A DNA stretch of 62,645 nt from Deltaproteobacteria bacterium Ga0077550. GTDB lineage: Bacteria > Myxococcota_A > Polyangia > Nannocystales > Nannocystaceae. The stretch spans positions 1-62,645 of the forward strand of contig LNFB01000299.1 in the NCBI GenBank assembly GCA_001464385.1, written 5' to 3'. The translations under genes and the position numbers were made by a program. The notes under the pieces were generated by a model. The model did no database searches. It worked only from the letters and a program-made list of their open reading frames with translations, and had not been told where the DNA came from. This document shows positions 36,401 through 45,200 of the stretch, in pieces (the first letter of the stretch is position 1; the number at the start of each line of letters is the position of its first letter).

Positions 36401-38551
36401 ATGCCCGTCGTGCACCCCCGGACCTGCTCGTTGTGCGAGGCGATGTGCGGCCTGCTCCTCACGGTCGAGGGCGACCGCGTCGTGTCGGTGCGCGGCGACG
36501 ACGACGATCCGCTGAGCCGCGGGTACCTCTGCCCCAAGGGCCCCGCGATCGCGGCGCTGCACGAGGACCCCGATCGCCTGCGGACGCCGCTGCGGCGCAC
36601 CGCCAGTGGCTGGCAGGAGATCGGCTGGGACGAGGCGCTCGATCTCGCGGCGGCCGGCATCCACGACGTGCAGCAGCGCCACGGTCGGCACGCGCTGGCT
36701 GCGTACATCGGCAACCCCGCCGTCCACAACACGGGGACGATGCTCTACGGTCCGTCGTTCCTGCGGACGCTCGGCACGCGGCACCGTTACTCGGCGACGT
36801 CGGTGGACCAGCTGCCGCAGATGCTCGCGGCCTACCTGATGTACGGCCACCAGCTGTTGCTGCCGGTGCCCGACGTCGATCGCACCCAGCACCTCGTGAT
36901 CCTCGGCGGCAACCCGCTGGTGTCCAACGGCAGCATCATGAGCGCGCCGGACATGAAACGGCGGCTCGCGGACATCCGCGCCCGCGGCGGCAAGGTCGTG
37001 GTCGTCGATCCTCGGCGCACCGAGACGGCCGAGGTGGCCGACGAGCACGTGTTCGTGCGGCCGGGCTCCGACGCGCTGCTGCTGGCGGCGATGGTGTCGG
37101 TGCTGTTCGAGGACGGCGTCGAGCGGGCGACGCCCGCCCCGGTGCGCAACCTCGACGCGCTGCGCACCGCGACCCGCGAGTTCACGCCCGAGTCGGTCGC
37201 CGCCGCCACGGGGATCGACGCGGCGACGATCCGTCGGCTGACGCGCGAGCTCGCGGCCTCGCCCGCCGGGGTGCTCTACGCCCGCGTCGGCGTGTCGATG
37301 CACCCGTTCGGCGGGCTGTGTCACTGGCTGGTGAACGCGATCAACGTGATCATCGGCGCCCTCGATCGCCCCGGTGGCTCGATGTTCGCGAAGCCGGCGT
37401 TCGACATCATCGCCGCGCCCGCGCCGCTGGGTCTCGGGCGCGGGAGCTTCGGTCGGTGGCGCTCGAAGGTCCGTGGCCTGCCGGAGTTCGGCGGCGAGCT
37501 GCCGGTCGCGACGCTCGCCGAGGACATCGAGGCGCGGGCCAGCGACGATCCGATCCGCGCGCTCGTCACGATCGCCGGCAACCCCGTGCTGTCGACGCCC
37601 AACGGCCGGAGGCTCGAGGCTGCGATCGCGGGCCTCGACTTCGTGGTCGCGATCGACTTCTACCTCAACGAGACCACGCGGCACGCCCACGTGATCCTGC
37701 CGCCGTCGGGGCCGCTCGAGCACGGCCACTTCGATGTGGCCCTGCACGCGATCGCGGTGCGCAACACGGTGAAGTACAGCGCGCCCGTGTTCGCGATCGG
37801 CGGGCACCAGCGCCACGATCACCAGATCATGACGGGGCTCGAGCGTCGGCTGCACGCGTTGCGAGGCGCGGGGATCTCTGCGCGGCTCGAGGTCGCCGCG
37901 CGCGAACGGCTGGGCCCCGAGCGCATCCTCGCGGTGGGCCTGCGCGCCGGTCCTTGGGGCCTGCGGCGCGGCCTCGGCGGGGTATCGCTCGCGAAGCTGC
38001 GGCGGTCACCGCACGGGATCGATCTCGGCCCGCTCACGCCCAGTCTGCCCGATCGACTGCCGGCGCGGCGCGACGGGACCGCCGCGCACATCGATCTCGC
38101 GCCGCAGGAGTTCCTCGGCGACGTCGACCGCCTGCGGGCCTCGCTCCGCGACGCGACGCCGGGCCTCGTGCTCATCGGGCGTCGAGGGCTGCGCAGCAAC
38201 AACTCGTGGATGCACAACGTGCCCAAGCTGATGGCCGGCAAGCCGCGCTGCACGCTGCTCGTGCACCCCGACGACGCCGCGCGGATTCCCGCCGTCGACG
38301 GTGACGTCGTCCGCGTGCGCTCGCGCATCGGCAGCATCGACGCGCCGATCGAGCTCGACGACGGCATGATGCCCGGCGTCGTCAGCTTGCCCCACGGCTT
38401 CGGCCACCACCGCGAGGGCACCGGTCAGCGGGTCGCGAGCGCCCACGCCGGCGTGAGCATCAACGACATCACCGACGAGCAGGCCGTCGACGCGCTCTCC
38501 GGCGTCGCGGCGTTCTCGGGGGTGTCGGTCTCGGTCGAGGCGATCCCCTGA
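36401..38551 (+). CDS. molybdopterin-dependent oxidoreductase (formate dehydrogenase-like)
   Basis: Protein of 716 aa without a signal peptide, so cytosolic. Residues 8-50 hold a [4Fe-4S] site: CSLCEAMC plus Cys in YLCPKGPA. The molybdopterin-binding body includes WDEALDLAAAGI, SATSVDQLPQMLAAYLMYG, HLVILGGNPLVSNGS, and VVVVDPRRTETAEVADEHVFVRPGSD. The C-terminal molydop-binding domain contains LRSNNSWMHNVPKLMAGK, VRVRSRIGSI and MMPGVVSLPHGFGHHREG. No Sec or Cys stands at the position used as Mo ligand in FdhH (SATSVDQ replaces it), as in many orphan family members. Single-gene unit, no electron-transfer partner nearby; substrate unknown. Confidence 0.9.
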   Translation: MPVVHPRTCSLCEAMCGLLLTVEGDRVVSVRGDDDDPLSRGYLCPKGPAIAALHEDPDRLRTPLRRTASGWQEIGWDEALDLAAAGIHDVQQRHGRHALAAYIGNPAVHNTGTMLYGPSFLRTLGTRHRYSATSVDQLPQMLAAYLMYGHQLLLPVPDVDRTQHLVILGGNPLVSNGSIMSAPDMKRRLADIRARGGKVVVVDPRRTETAEVADEHVFVRPGSDALLLAAMVSVLFEDGVERATPAPVRNLDALRTATREFTPESVAAATGIDAATIRRLTRELAASPAGVLYARVGVSMHPFGGLCHWLVNAINVIIGALDRPGGSMFAKPAFDIIAAPAPLGLGRGSFGRWRSKVRGLPEFGGELPVATLAEDIEARASDDPIRALVTIAGNPVLSTPNGRRLEAAIAGLDFVVAIDFYLNETTRHAHVILPPSGPLEHGHFDVALHAIAVRNTVKYSAPVFAIGGHQRHDHQIMTGLERRLHALRGAGISARLEVAARERLGPERILAVGLRAGPWGLRRGLGGVSLAKLRRSPHGIDLGPLTPSLPDRLPARRDGTAAHIDLAPQEFLGDVDRLRASLRDATPGLVLIGRRGLRSNNSWMHNVPKLMAGKPRCTLLVHPDDAARIPAVDGDVVRVRSRIGSIDAPIELDDGMMPGVVSLPHGFGHHREGTGQRVASAHAGVSINDITDEQAVDALSGVAAFSGVSVSVEAIP

Positions 38552-38576
38552 CGGCGGCGTGCCGTCATTGGCACGC
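38549..38576. terminator. overlapping hairpins containing both convergent stop codons
   Basis: TGACGGC (38549-38555) pairs with GCCGTCA (38561-38567) around GGCGT; the stem contains the TGA of the plus gene and the TGA of the minus gene. An alternative stem GCGTGCC (38557-38563) / GGCACGC (38570-38576) uses the same bases, so the two are mutually exclusive. Confidence 0.5.
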
Positions 38577-39290
38577 GTCCGTCTCGTCTTCCTCCGGCAC
38601 CGCGAGGACGAGTTGATACTCGCGTGGTGGCGGAGCGCCGTCGGTGAGCAGCTCCACGCGCAACGTGGCCGGCAGCCCGTCGATCATCGACAGATCGGTG
38701 AGCGCGTCCGGGGGGAACACCGCGATGCCGTCGATGAGGAACGTGTTGCCATCGGGGCACGCGACGTCGACGCGGGCGTCCTGGTCGTCGAAGAAGTGTC
38801 CGGTCGGCGAGATGTCGTTGAAGCCCTCGACGTCGACGGTCACCGCGTAGCTGACCTGCGCGAACATCGGGTCGAGGTTGCCCTGCACGGTGCGCAGATA
38901 GAACATGAGCGTGCCCTGGTCGCCGCACTGGAGCGTCCATGTGTCGCCGTCTTCCAGCGGCGCGGCGCCGTTGTAGATCTCGAAGTACGGCCCGTCGAGC
39001 TCGGGGTCGTCCTCGATGCCGCACCACGGCGAGGGATTGCCGGTGGGATCGTCGGTCGGATCGTCGGGAAAGCTGGTCGACTCGTCGGTCGGCTCGCTCA
39101 CCGTCGTCGACACGCTCACGCTGGGTCCATCGCCGTCACCCGTGCTCGCGTCCGACGGCGCGCGGCTCGTGCTCGCATCGGTGGCGCTGCCCGTCGACTC
39201 CTGGGCACCCTCGGACGCATTGCCCTCGTCATCCGAACACGCGGCGAGCAGCACGGCGATCCACCAACACTTCCACCCTGGTTGTTCCAT
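38565..39290 (-). CDS. lipoprotein of unknown function
   Basis: Protein of 241 aa with lipobox IAVLLAAC and an acidic Ser/Thr/Asp linker (about residues 20-90). The folded part starts near WCGIEDDPELDGPYFEIYNG, continues with DTWTLQCGDQGTLMFYLRTVQG and VSYAVTVDVEGFND, and ends with VFPPDALTDLSMIDGLPATLRVELL. The strand-rich pattern suggests an Ig-like or jelly-roll domain. ATG 39290 is chosen over an upstream start at 39323 that would add a Cys-containing n-region. No recognisable family. Confidence 0.75.
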   Translation of the reverse strand: MEQPGWKCWWIAVLLAACSDDEGNASEGAQESTGSATDASTSRAPSDASTGDGDGPSVSVSTTVSEPTDESTSFPDDPTDDPTGNPSPWCGIEDDPELDGPYFEIYNGAAPLEDGDTWTLQCGDQGTLMFYLRTVQGNLDPMFAQVSYAVTVDVEGFNDISPTGHFFDDQDARVDVACPDGNTFLIDGIAVFPPDALTDLSMIDGLPATLRVELLTDGAPPPREYQLVLAVPEEDETDACQ

Positions 39291-39353
39291 GTCCAACACC
39301 ACGGCGGCATTGTGACAGCACATCCATGCCGTGGCAACTGGTCGCCCTCGCGG

Positions 39354-40289
39354 CTACAGCGGCGCGTCCATGTCGACGACCGGGAGCTGCAGGCGCAGCT
39401 CGAAGTGCGTCATGCCGTGGGCGAAGGGGCCGCCGTTCCACGCCTCGAAGCAGGGCTGGTGCGCGGGCGCGAAGCCGCTGTGGGGCAGCCACGTGGTGTA
39501 GAGCCAGTCGATCGCGCGCATCTCGAGCTCGATCGGCCCGGCGACGTCGATCTCCGCGACGCGCATCGCCGCGAAGTGGACGGTGCTGACCTCGCCGGCG
39601 ACGTCGGCGGACTCGGGGATCTCGAGGCCGACGTCGTAGCGGCAGCGATCGAGCGGGACGATCTCCGGATCGTCCCACTGGTAGCCGAGCCACTGTCGAT
39701 CGGTGAGGCCGCGGGGCTCGGCCCACGCGCGCAGGCGCTCGACGGCCCCGAGCACCCCGCGCCCACCACCGTCGTACGACGCGAGCACGCGGACGTAGGC
39801 GACGCGCCGCGGCGGCAGCTCTCGCAGCCGCGCGACGAAGTCGTCGGGGTTCTCGCCCGGCGGCAGGCGCTGCAGTCGGTGGCCCTCGCCCGGCGGCATC
39901 ACGGTGTTCTGCATGTGCTCACGGCGCGTGGCCCGGAACCGCTGCACGTCGAACATCCGCGGCGACACGCCGTAGTGCGCGCGGAAGCTGCGGGAGAAAT
40001 CCGAGCTCGACGTGAAGCCGCACGCCAGGGCGATCTCGGTGAGCGTCGCGTCGGGGCGGTGTGACAGCTCGGTCACCGCCCGCTCGAGCCGCACGCGCTT
40101 GACGAACGCCGCGAGTGTCTCGCCGACGATGGTGCGAAAGATGCGGTGGAAGTGGAACGCCGAGAAGCACGCCACCTTCGCGACCTCCTCGAGCGGCAGA
40201 GGCTCCGCGAGGTGGCGAAGGACGTGATCGATCGCCCGATTCACGCGATCGACGTAGTCGAGGTTCGCAAGATTTGGCAAGTCGGGCAC
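39354..40289 (-). CDS. AraC-family regulator with GyrI-like domain
   Basis: Protein of 311 aa. The first 115 residues are the AraC/XylS double HTH: DYVDRVNRAIDHVLRHLAEPLPLEEVAKVACFSAFHFHRIFRTIVGE and TLTEIALACGFTSSSDFSRSFRAHYGVSPRMF. The rest (about residues 150-305) is a GyrI-like small-molecule-binding domain (RVAYVRVLASYDGGG, then CRYDVGLEIPE, then WLYTTWLPHSGF). Proteins of this class regulate efflux or detoxification genes. GTG 40289 is chosen because TACAAT lies 9 nt upstream; the alternative ATG 40319 would overlap the divergent VOC gene's start. It probably controls the divergent VOC gene; this is inference. Confidence 0.9.
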   Translation of the reverse strand: MPDLPNLANLDYVDRVNRAIDHVLRHLAEPLPLEEVAKVACFSAFHFHRIFRTIVGETLAAFVKRVRLERAVTELSHRPDATLTEIALACGFTSSSDFSRSFRAHYGVSPRMFDVQRFRATRREHMQNTVMPPGEGHRLQRLPPGENPDDFVARLRELPPRRVAYVRVLASYDGGGRGVLGAVERLRAWAEPRGLTDRQWLGYQWDDPEIVPLDRCRYDVGLEIPESADVAGEVSTVHFAAMRVAEIDVAGPIELEMRAIDWLYTTWLPHSGFAPAHQPCFEAWNGGPFAHGMTHFELRLQLPVVDMDAPL

Positions 40290-40298
40290 GACCGCCCG

Positions 40299-40304
40299 AT
40301 TGTA
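40299..40304 (-). promoter_or_regulatory. -10-like TACAAT, 9 nt from GTG
   Basis: Minus-strand TACAAT, 9 nt before GTG 40289. Shares the TA at 40303-40304 with the plus-strand element. Confidence 0.5.
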
Positions 40305-40308
40305 CGCT
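40303..40308 (+). promoter_or_regulatory. -10-like TACGCT, 9 nt from ATG
   Basis: TACGCT, 9 nt before ATG 40318; arranged symmetrically with the divergent element around a shared TA. Confidence 0.5.
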
Positions 40309-40317
40309 CGGCCCACC

Positions 40318-40704
40318 ATGACGACACCGGCCACCTCCCTCGGCGCCTTCTCGATCAGCCTCGCAGTGAGGGATCTGACCGCGTCGCGCGACTTCTACCG
40401 CACGCTCGGCTTCGAGCCCGTCGGCGGCAAGCTCGAGCAGAACTGGCTCATCCTGCGCAACGGCACCGCCACGATCGGCTTGTTCCAGGGGATGTTCGAT
40501 CGCAACCTGCTGACCTTCAACCCCGGCTGGGACGCCGAGTGCGCCCCGCTCGATCGCTTCACCGACGTGCGCGCGCTGCAGCGGCAGCTCGAGTCCGACG
40601 GCGTCGCCCTGGCGACGCGCGCCGACGAGGGCACGACCGGCCCGGCGAGCTTCGTGGTCGTCGATCCCGACGGCAACCCGATCCTCGTCGACCAGCACGT
40701 GTGA
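40318..40704 (+). CDS. VOC (glyoxalase/bleomycin resistance-like) protein
   Basis: Protein of 128 aa, a single VOC domain with two beta-alpha-beta-beta-beta modules: FSISLAVRDLTASRDFYRTLGFEPVGG, NWLILRNGTATIGLFQ, and ASFVVVDPDGNPILVDQHV. VOC proteins bind metals and small molecules; activity ranges from glyoxalase to dioxygenase and antibiotic sequestration, which the sequence alone cannot separate. Divergent from the AraC/GyrI regulator. Confidence 0.88.
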   Translation: MTTPATSLGAFSISLAVRDLTASRDFYRTLGFEPVGGKLEQNWLILRNGTATIGLFQGMFDRNLLTFNPGWDAECAPLDRFTDVRALQRQLESDGVALATRADEGTTGPASFVVVDPDGNPILVDQHV

Positions 40705-40717
40705 CGCGGTCGCGACC

Positions 40718-41086
40718 TCAGCGGCCGAAGAACGACGCCTGCTGCAACCGCAGCCCGGCGAGGATCTGCTCGACGCGCGCGGCCGACAGCGTGCCGATGT
40801 ACGCCCCGAGCCGGTCGCGATCCACCGCGTCGATCTGCGAGACCACCACCACGCTGGGCTTGACCAGGCCGCCCTCGCCGGGATCGAGCAGCACGTTGCC
40901 CGGCTCGCTGGCGCGGTGCGGGTTCGAGGTCAGGGCGCACACGACCACCGACTGCACGCGCGAGTGGTTGAACACGTCGTCCTGCACGACGACGTGGGGG
41001 TGGGCGACGCCGGGCGTGCCGCGATCGTCGGCGGGGGCGATCCAGTACAGGTCGCCGCGATCGATGCGCCGCGCGCTCGGGGTCAT
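40718..41086 (-). CDS. MazF/PemK-like endoribonuclease toxin-fold protein
   Basis: Protein of 122 aa with the PemK/MazF pattern: RRIDRGDLYWIAPAD, HPHVVVQDDVFNHSRVQSVVVCALTSN, PGNVLLDPGEGGLVKPSVVVVSQIDAVDRDRLG, and a terminal helix. The RGD/Y strand, the Thr-Ser after the third strand and the SQI segment are the conserved positions of this RNA-cleaving fold. No antitoxin-like ORF (AbrB/RHH) is present on either side, so it may be a solitary member or may have an unlinked antitoxin. TAGACT ends 7 nt before its ATG. Confidence 0.88.
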   Translation of the reverse strand: MTPSARRIDRGDLYWIAPADDRGTPGVAHPHVVVQDDVFNHSRVQSVVVCALTSNPHRASEPGNVLLDPGEGGLVKPSVVVVSQIDAVDRDRLGAYIGTLSAARVEQILAGLRLQQASFFGR

Positions 41087-41093
41087 GGACGAC

Positions 41094-41099
41094 AGTCTA
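41094..41099 (-). promoter_or_regulatory. -10-like TAGACT, 7 nt from ATG
   Basis: Minus-strand TAGACT, then 7 nt, then ATG 41086. It gives the MazF-like gene its own promoter despite the same-strand gene 34 bp upstream. Confidence 0.45.
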
Positions 41100-41119
41100 G
41101 TCGAGCGTGCGAGCGTCGG

Positions 41120-41575
41120 TCAGTCGCAGACGGTCGGGACGACGAGGGGCTGCTCGGTGCCCTTGCGGCGCCGCACGGGGGGCGTCGCCTCGTCGTAGGG
41201 GAGCGCCGCGCGGCAGCTCGTTCGGGAGATTCGCTCGGAGCAGCGTCCCACCGGGATCACCCACTCGTGCTCGGCCTCGGTCGCCGTCACCTCGACGTCC
41301 GAGGGCACGCACTCCCCCTCGCAGTCGCGCCCGCGGTGACACGTCCGACCGGCGTCGCGCGCACGGCAGTTGCAGAACTCACCGCCGAGCCGCCGGGGCT
41401 CCCAGACGCCGTCGCACTCTCGACATGCCTGCTCGCGCTGCTCGGAGGTCGGAGCCGTGGGCCGTGTCGCCGCCGTCGCCGGTTCGGTGGGGTGATCGGT
41501 CGGGTGAGGCGCGCAGCCGAGCGACAAGAGGATGGCCAGGGCACTTCGCACGATCGCCGGCGTCTCCCACGACAT
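41120..41575 (-). CDS. small Cys-rich lipoprotein
   Basis: Protein of 151 aa. ATG 41575 is preceded by GGGGCGAGGA, a good ribosome-binding site. Lipobox AILLSLGC, then a Thr/Pro/Ala linker, then a 75-residue Cys-rich core (ACRECDGVWEPRRLGGEFCNCRARDAGRTCHRGRDCEGECVPSD... and GRCSERISRTSC). The string CRECDGVWEPRR...C-x-C resembles DUF333-like/heat-shock-type or EGF-like surface modules found in myxobacteria, but I assign no family. It is followed by the MazF-like gene and preceded by the Uma2 gene on the same strand (gap 14 bp). Confidence 0.78.
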   Translation of the reverse strand: MSWETPAIVRSALAILLSLGCAPHPTDHPTEPATAATRPTAPTSEQREQACRECDGVWEPRRLGGEFCNCRARDAGRTCHRGRDCEGECVPSDVEVTATEAEHEWVIPVGRCSERISRTSCRAALPYDEATPPVRRRKGTEQPLVVPTVCD

Positions 41576-41589
41576 CGGTCCTCGCCCCT

Positions 41590-42186
41590 TCACGACTCGG
41601 CTGCCGGCATCGGCTCCGCGAAGACCTTCAGGTAGACCTCGTCCAGCGGCAGATCGCAGTCGAGCGCCTCGAGTCGCGCGACGTCGCTGCCGGTGACGTC
41701 GTCGAGGATCCAGCGCGGGCCCGCACGGGTGAAGACCTCGACGCGGCGCTGGTCCTGCGACACGAGCAGGACCTGGCGGATGCTCTCGATGCCGCGGTAC
41801 CCGGCGAACTTGTCGCCGCGATCGAAGCGCTCGGTGGTGTCCGACAGCACCTCGACGACGAGGAGCGGGTTGAGCAGTACGTCGCGCTGGTCGTCGTGGA
41901 ACCTGGGCTCGCCGCACACGACGCTCACGTCCGGGTACACGAAGCCCGACTTCGTGGGCACGAAGACCTTCATGTCCGACGGCAGCACGTCGCATTGTCG
42001 ATCGCGCAGGCGACCGCTGAGCTCGCGGGCGAGGTTGGTCACGATCTTGTTGTGGGCGTAGGACGCCCCTGCCATCGCGAAGACCTCGCCGGACCACAGC
42101 TCGTGCTTGGCCTCGCTCGTCCGCTCGGCGGCCAGGTACGCCTCGGGGCGCGTGCTGGGGCGGAGCGCGGGATCGGCCGGGGCCAT
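41590..42186 (-). CDS. Uma2 family (DUF820) restriction-endonuclease-fold protein
   Basis: Protein of 198 aa, typical family length. Uma2 motifs are clean: HELWSGEVFAMAGASYAHNKIVTNLARELSGRL, VYPDVSVVCGE, LLVVEVLSDTTERFDRGDKFAGYRGIESIRQVLLV. These give the Asp, Glu and Lys positions of the PD-(D/E)XK-like active site. TAGCAT ends 6 nt before the ATG. The paralogue at 3876-4682 is longer and diverged. No associated methylase or toxin partner. Biological role of Uma2 proteins is unresolved. Confidence 0.9.
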   Translation of the reverse strand: MAPADPALRPSTRPEAYLAAERTSEAKHELWSGEVFAMAGASYAHNKIVTNLARELSGRLRDRQCDVLPSDMKVFVPTKSGFVYPDVSVVCGEPRFHDDQRDVLLNPLLVVEVLSDTTERFDRGDKFAGYRGIESIRQVLLVSQDQRRVEVFTRAGPRWILDDVTGSDVARLEALDCDLPLDEVYLKVFAEPMPAAES

Positions 42187-42192
42187 CGACCG

Positions 42193-42198
42193 ATGCTA
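42193..42198 (-). promoter_or_regulatory. -10-like TAGCAT, 6 nt from ATG
   Basis: Minus-strand TAGCAT, then 6 nt, then ATG 42186. Confidence 0.45.
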
Positions 42199-42245
42199 GC
42201 ACGCGGGGTCCGGGAACCAACGCCGCTGCGCTCTGTCCCAGCGAC

Positions 42246-45200
42246 GTGCGCGTGCCGACTCGCCCCTCCCGCCTCGCCCTCGTGATCCTCGCCGCGGCCG
42301 GTTGCGCGGGCACGGGGCAGCCCGTGCAGGACGAGGCGCCGCCGCCCGAGGTCGTGCCGCTGGCGCCCCTCGCCGCGCAGCTGGCCCCGCGATCGCTCGG
42401 GACGATCGCCGAGACCCCCACGGCTCCGATGAGCCTCACCGCCAGCGACGGCACCGGACTGCGACTGGTGTCGATGCAGGCGCGCGCGGTGGTGTCCGAG
42501 CCGCTCGCGTTCACCGAGCTGCACCTCGTCTTCGACAACCCCGAGGATCGAACCCTCGAGGGGCACTTCACGATCGATCTGCCGACGGGCTCGGCGATCT
42601 CGCGCCTCGCGATGAAGATCGGCGACCACTGGCAGGAGGGCGAGGTCATCGAACGCCAGGCCGCGCGGGTCGCCTACGAGGATTTCCTCCATCGCAAGCA
42701 GGACCCCGCGCTGCTCGAGAACCAGGCCGGCAATCGCTTCAGCGCGCGCGTGTTCCCGATCCCCGCGCGCGGCCGCAAGGAGATCATCCTCGCCTACTCG
42801 CAGGCGCTGCCCGACTCGCGGGTGCCCTATGAACTCGCGCTCGCCGGCCTGCCCGAGCTCGAACGCCTCGACGTGGAGGTCCGCATCGAGCGGCCCGGCG
42901 CCCCGGCCGGCGCCCCGGCCGATGCGCCGCCCGAGCGCTTCGAGGTCCACGAACGCCACCACACGCCGACGCGGAACCTCGAGGTGCGCGGCGCCCAGGC
43001 CGACGCGCCCGTCGGGCTGCGCCACGGGGATCGCGTGGTCGCGCGCGTCGAGGTCGGCGGCGCGCAGGCGCCCGATCCGATCGACGATCTCACGATCCTC
43101 TTCGACACGAGCGCCTCGCGGGCCCTCGACTTCGACGGGCAGCTCCGGCGGCTCGACGCCCTGGTCGCGCGGCTGCGCGAGGACGGGGACTTCCGCCTGC
43201 GCGTGCTCGCGTTCGATCAGGAGGTGGCCGAGGCCTACGCCGGGCCCGCCTCGGGGTTCGGCCCGCCGACGCTCGACGCCATGTACACGCGCGGCGCCTT
43301 CGGTGCCTCGGACCTCGAGGGCGCCCTGCGCCAGGCGGCGCGCGCCGGTCGAGCCTCGCGCGTGCTGCTGATGACCGATGGGATCGCGACCGCCGGCGAG
43401 GCGGAGGTCGTCGCGCTCACGTCGGCCGCCCGCGAGCTCGCCGCGTCGGGCGTCGTGCGACTCGACGCGATCATCGACGGTGGCCTGCAGGATCGCGAGG
43501 TGCTCGCGGCGCTCACCACCGCAGGGCTGTCGCGGACGGGGATCGTGGTCGACGCCCGCCTGTCGCGCGACGAGATCGCGGCCAAGCTGCGGCGCACGAC
43601 CCTCGCCGATCTCGAGGTGTCGGTGCCCGGCGCGAGCTTCGTGTGGCCCCGGACGCTGCGCGGCCTGCAGCCCGGGGACGAGGCCCTCGTCTACGCCGAG
43701 CTGCCGCCCGAAGCCGTGATGCGGGTCGTGCTCGAGGGCGGCGATGACATTGCGTCGCCGTCGGAGCCGATCGCGCTGACGCCCGCGGCCGAGCCCCTGC
43801 TCGCGCGCGCGCTCGCGGGGGCGCGCATCGACGCGCTCACGCTGCAGCGCTCGGCGCTGTCGGCCGACGCTGCGGAATCACGCGCGCGCCTGCAGGCGGA
43901 GATCGTCGCGCTGTCGACCCGTCACCGCGTGGTCTCCGACTTCTCCGCGCTGCTCGTGCTCGAGACCGAGGCCGACTACGCCCGCTTCGCGATCGATCGC
44001 CGCGCGCTCGCGGACATCCTCACCGTGGGCGAGCGCGGGATCGAGGTGCTCGATCGCAGCAAGGTCGCGCCGGTGGTGCAGGGCGGTGCGCGCGGCCTCG
44101 AGACGGCGTCGCGCGCCGCGACGTTCCGAGCACCACCCACGCCCGGAGGCCCCGCAGAGCCCCCGGCGGCGCCCGATCCGGACGGGCCCTTCGGTGCCGC
44201 GTTCGCGGCCGGCGGCGACGACGAGGACGTGTGGGGCAGCCTCGCCGGCACCGAGATCGGCGAGTCGTATGGCGTGGGCGGACTCGGGCTGGTCGGCACC
44301 GGTCGCGGCGGCGGCGGCACGGGCGAGGGCACGATCGGCCTCGGCACGCTCGGCATGATCGGGCACGGAGGTGGTGGCGGCGGTGCCGGCTACGGTGCCG
44401 GCTACGGCGGACGCGGCGTTCGAGTCCCACAGGTACGGATGGCGAGGGCGACGGTGAGGGGCGCGCTCGATCGCGACGTCGTGCGCCGCATCGTCCGCGC
44501 GCACCTCAACGAGGTGAGGTTCTGCTACAACCAGGGGCTCGCCCGCGATCCGGGGCTCGCGGGCCGGCTCGCGATCCAGTTCGTGATCGACGCGTCGGGT
44601 CGCGTCACGGTCGCCGTCGTCGAGGAGTCGACCCTCGCCGACGCCGGCGTCGGCACCTGCGCCGCCAAGGCGGTGAAGCGGTGGCGGTTCCCCAAGCCGA
44701 CCGGCAGCAGTGTGCTCGTGACGTACCCGTTCGTGTTCGAGCCGGGGCCTGGCGGTGGCACGGGCGAGGGGACGAGCGGCCTCGGTACGCTCGGCGTGGT
44801 CGGGCACGGTGGTGGTGGCGGACGACGTGCTCGCGCCCCGCGAGTGCGCTTGGCCGCTGCCACCGTCCGGGGCGCGCTCGATCGTGACCTCTTACGCCGC
44901 ATCGTCCGTGCGCACGTCAACGAGGTGAAGTTCTGCTACGAGCAGGGGCTCGCGCGTGACCCGGAGCTCGCGGGGCGGCTCGCGATCCAGTTCGTGATCG
45001 ACGCCGTGGGCAGCGTCACGGCCGCCGTCGTCGAGGAGTCGAGCCTCGCCGACGCCCGTATCGGCACCTGCGTCGCCAATGCGGTGAAGCGGTGGCGCTT
45101 CCCGAAGCCGACCGGCGGCAACGTCGTCGTGACGTACCCATTCGCGTTCGAACCAGGATCCGGCGCGCGCGGCTCGGCCGAGGTCGCGCCGCTGCGGGAC

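Noticed and set aside
40305..40334. ATG 40319 (or GTG 40334) as start of the AraC-family gene.
   Set aside because: They would place the start inside the divergent VOC gene or its promoter; GTG 40289 with TACAAT 9 nt upstream and the usual family N-terminus fits better.
41087..41119. Small antitoxin gene upstream of the MazF-like gene.
   Set aside because: Only 33 bp are free, and the -10-like element occupies part of it; the neighbouring lipoprotein has a signal peptide and no antitoxin features.
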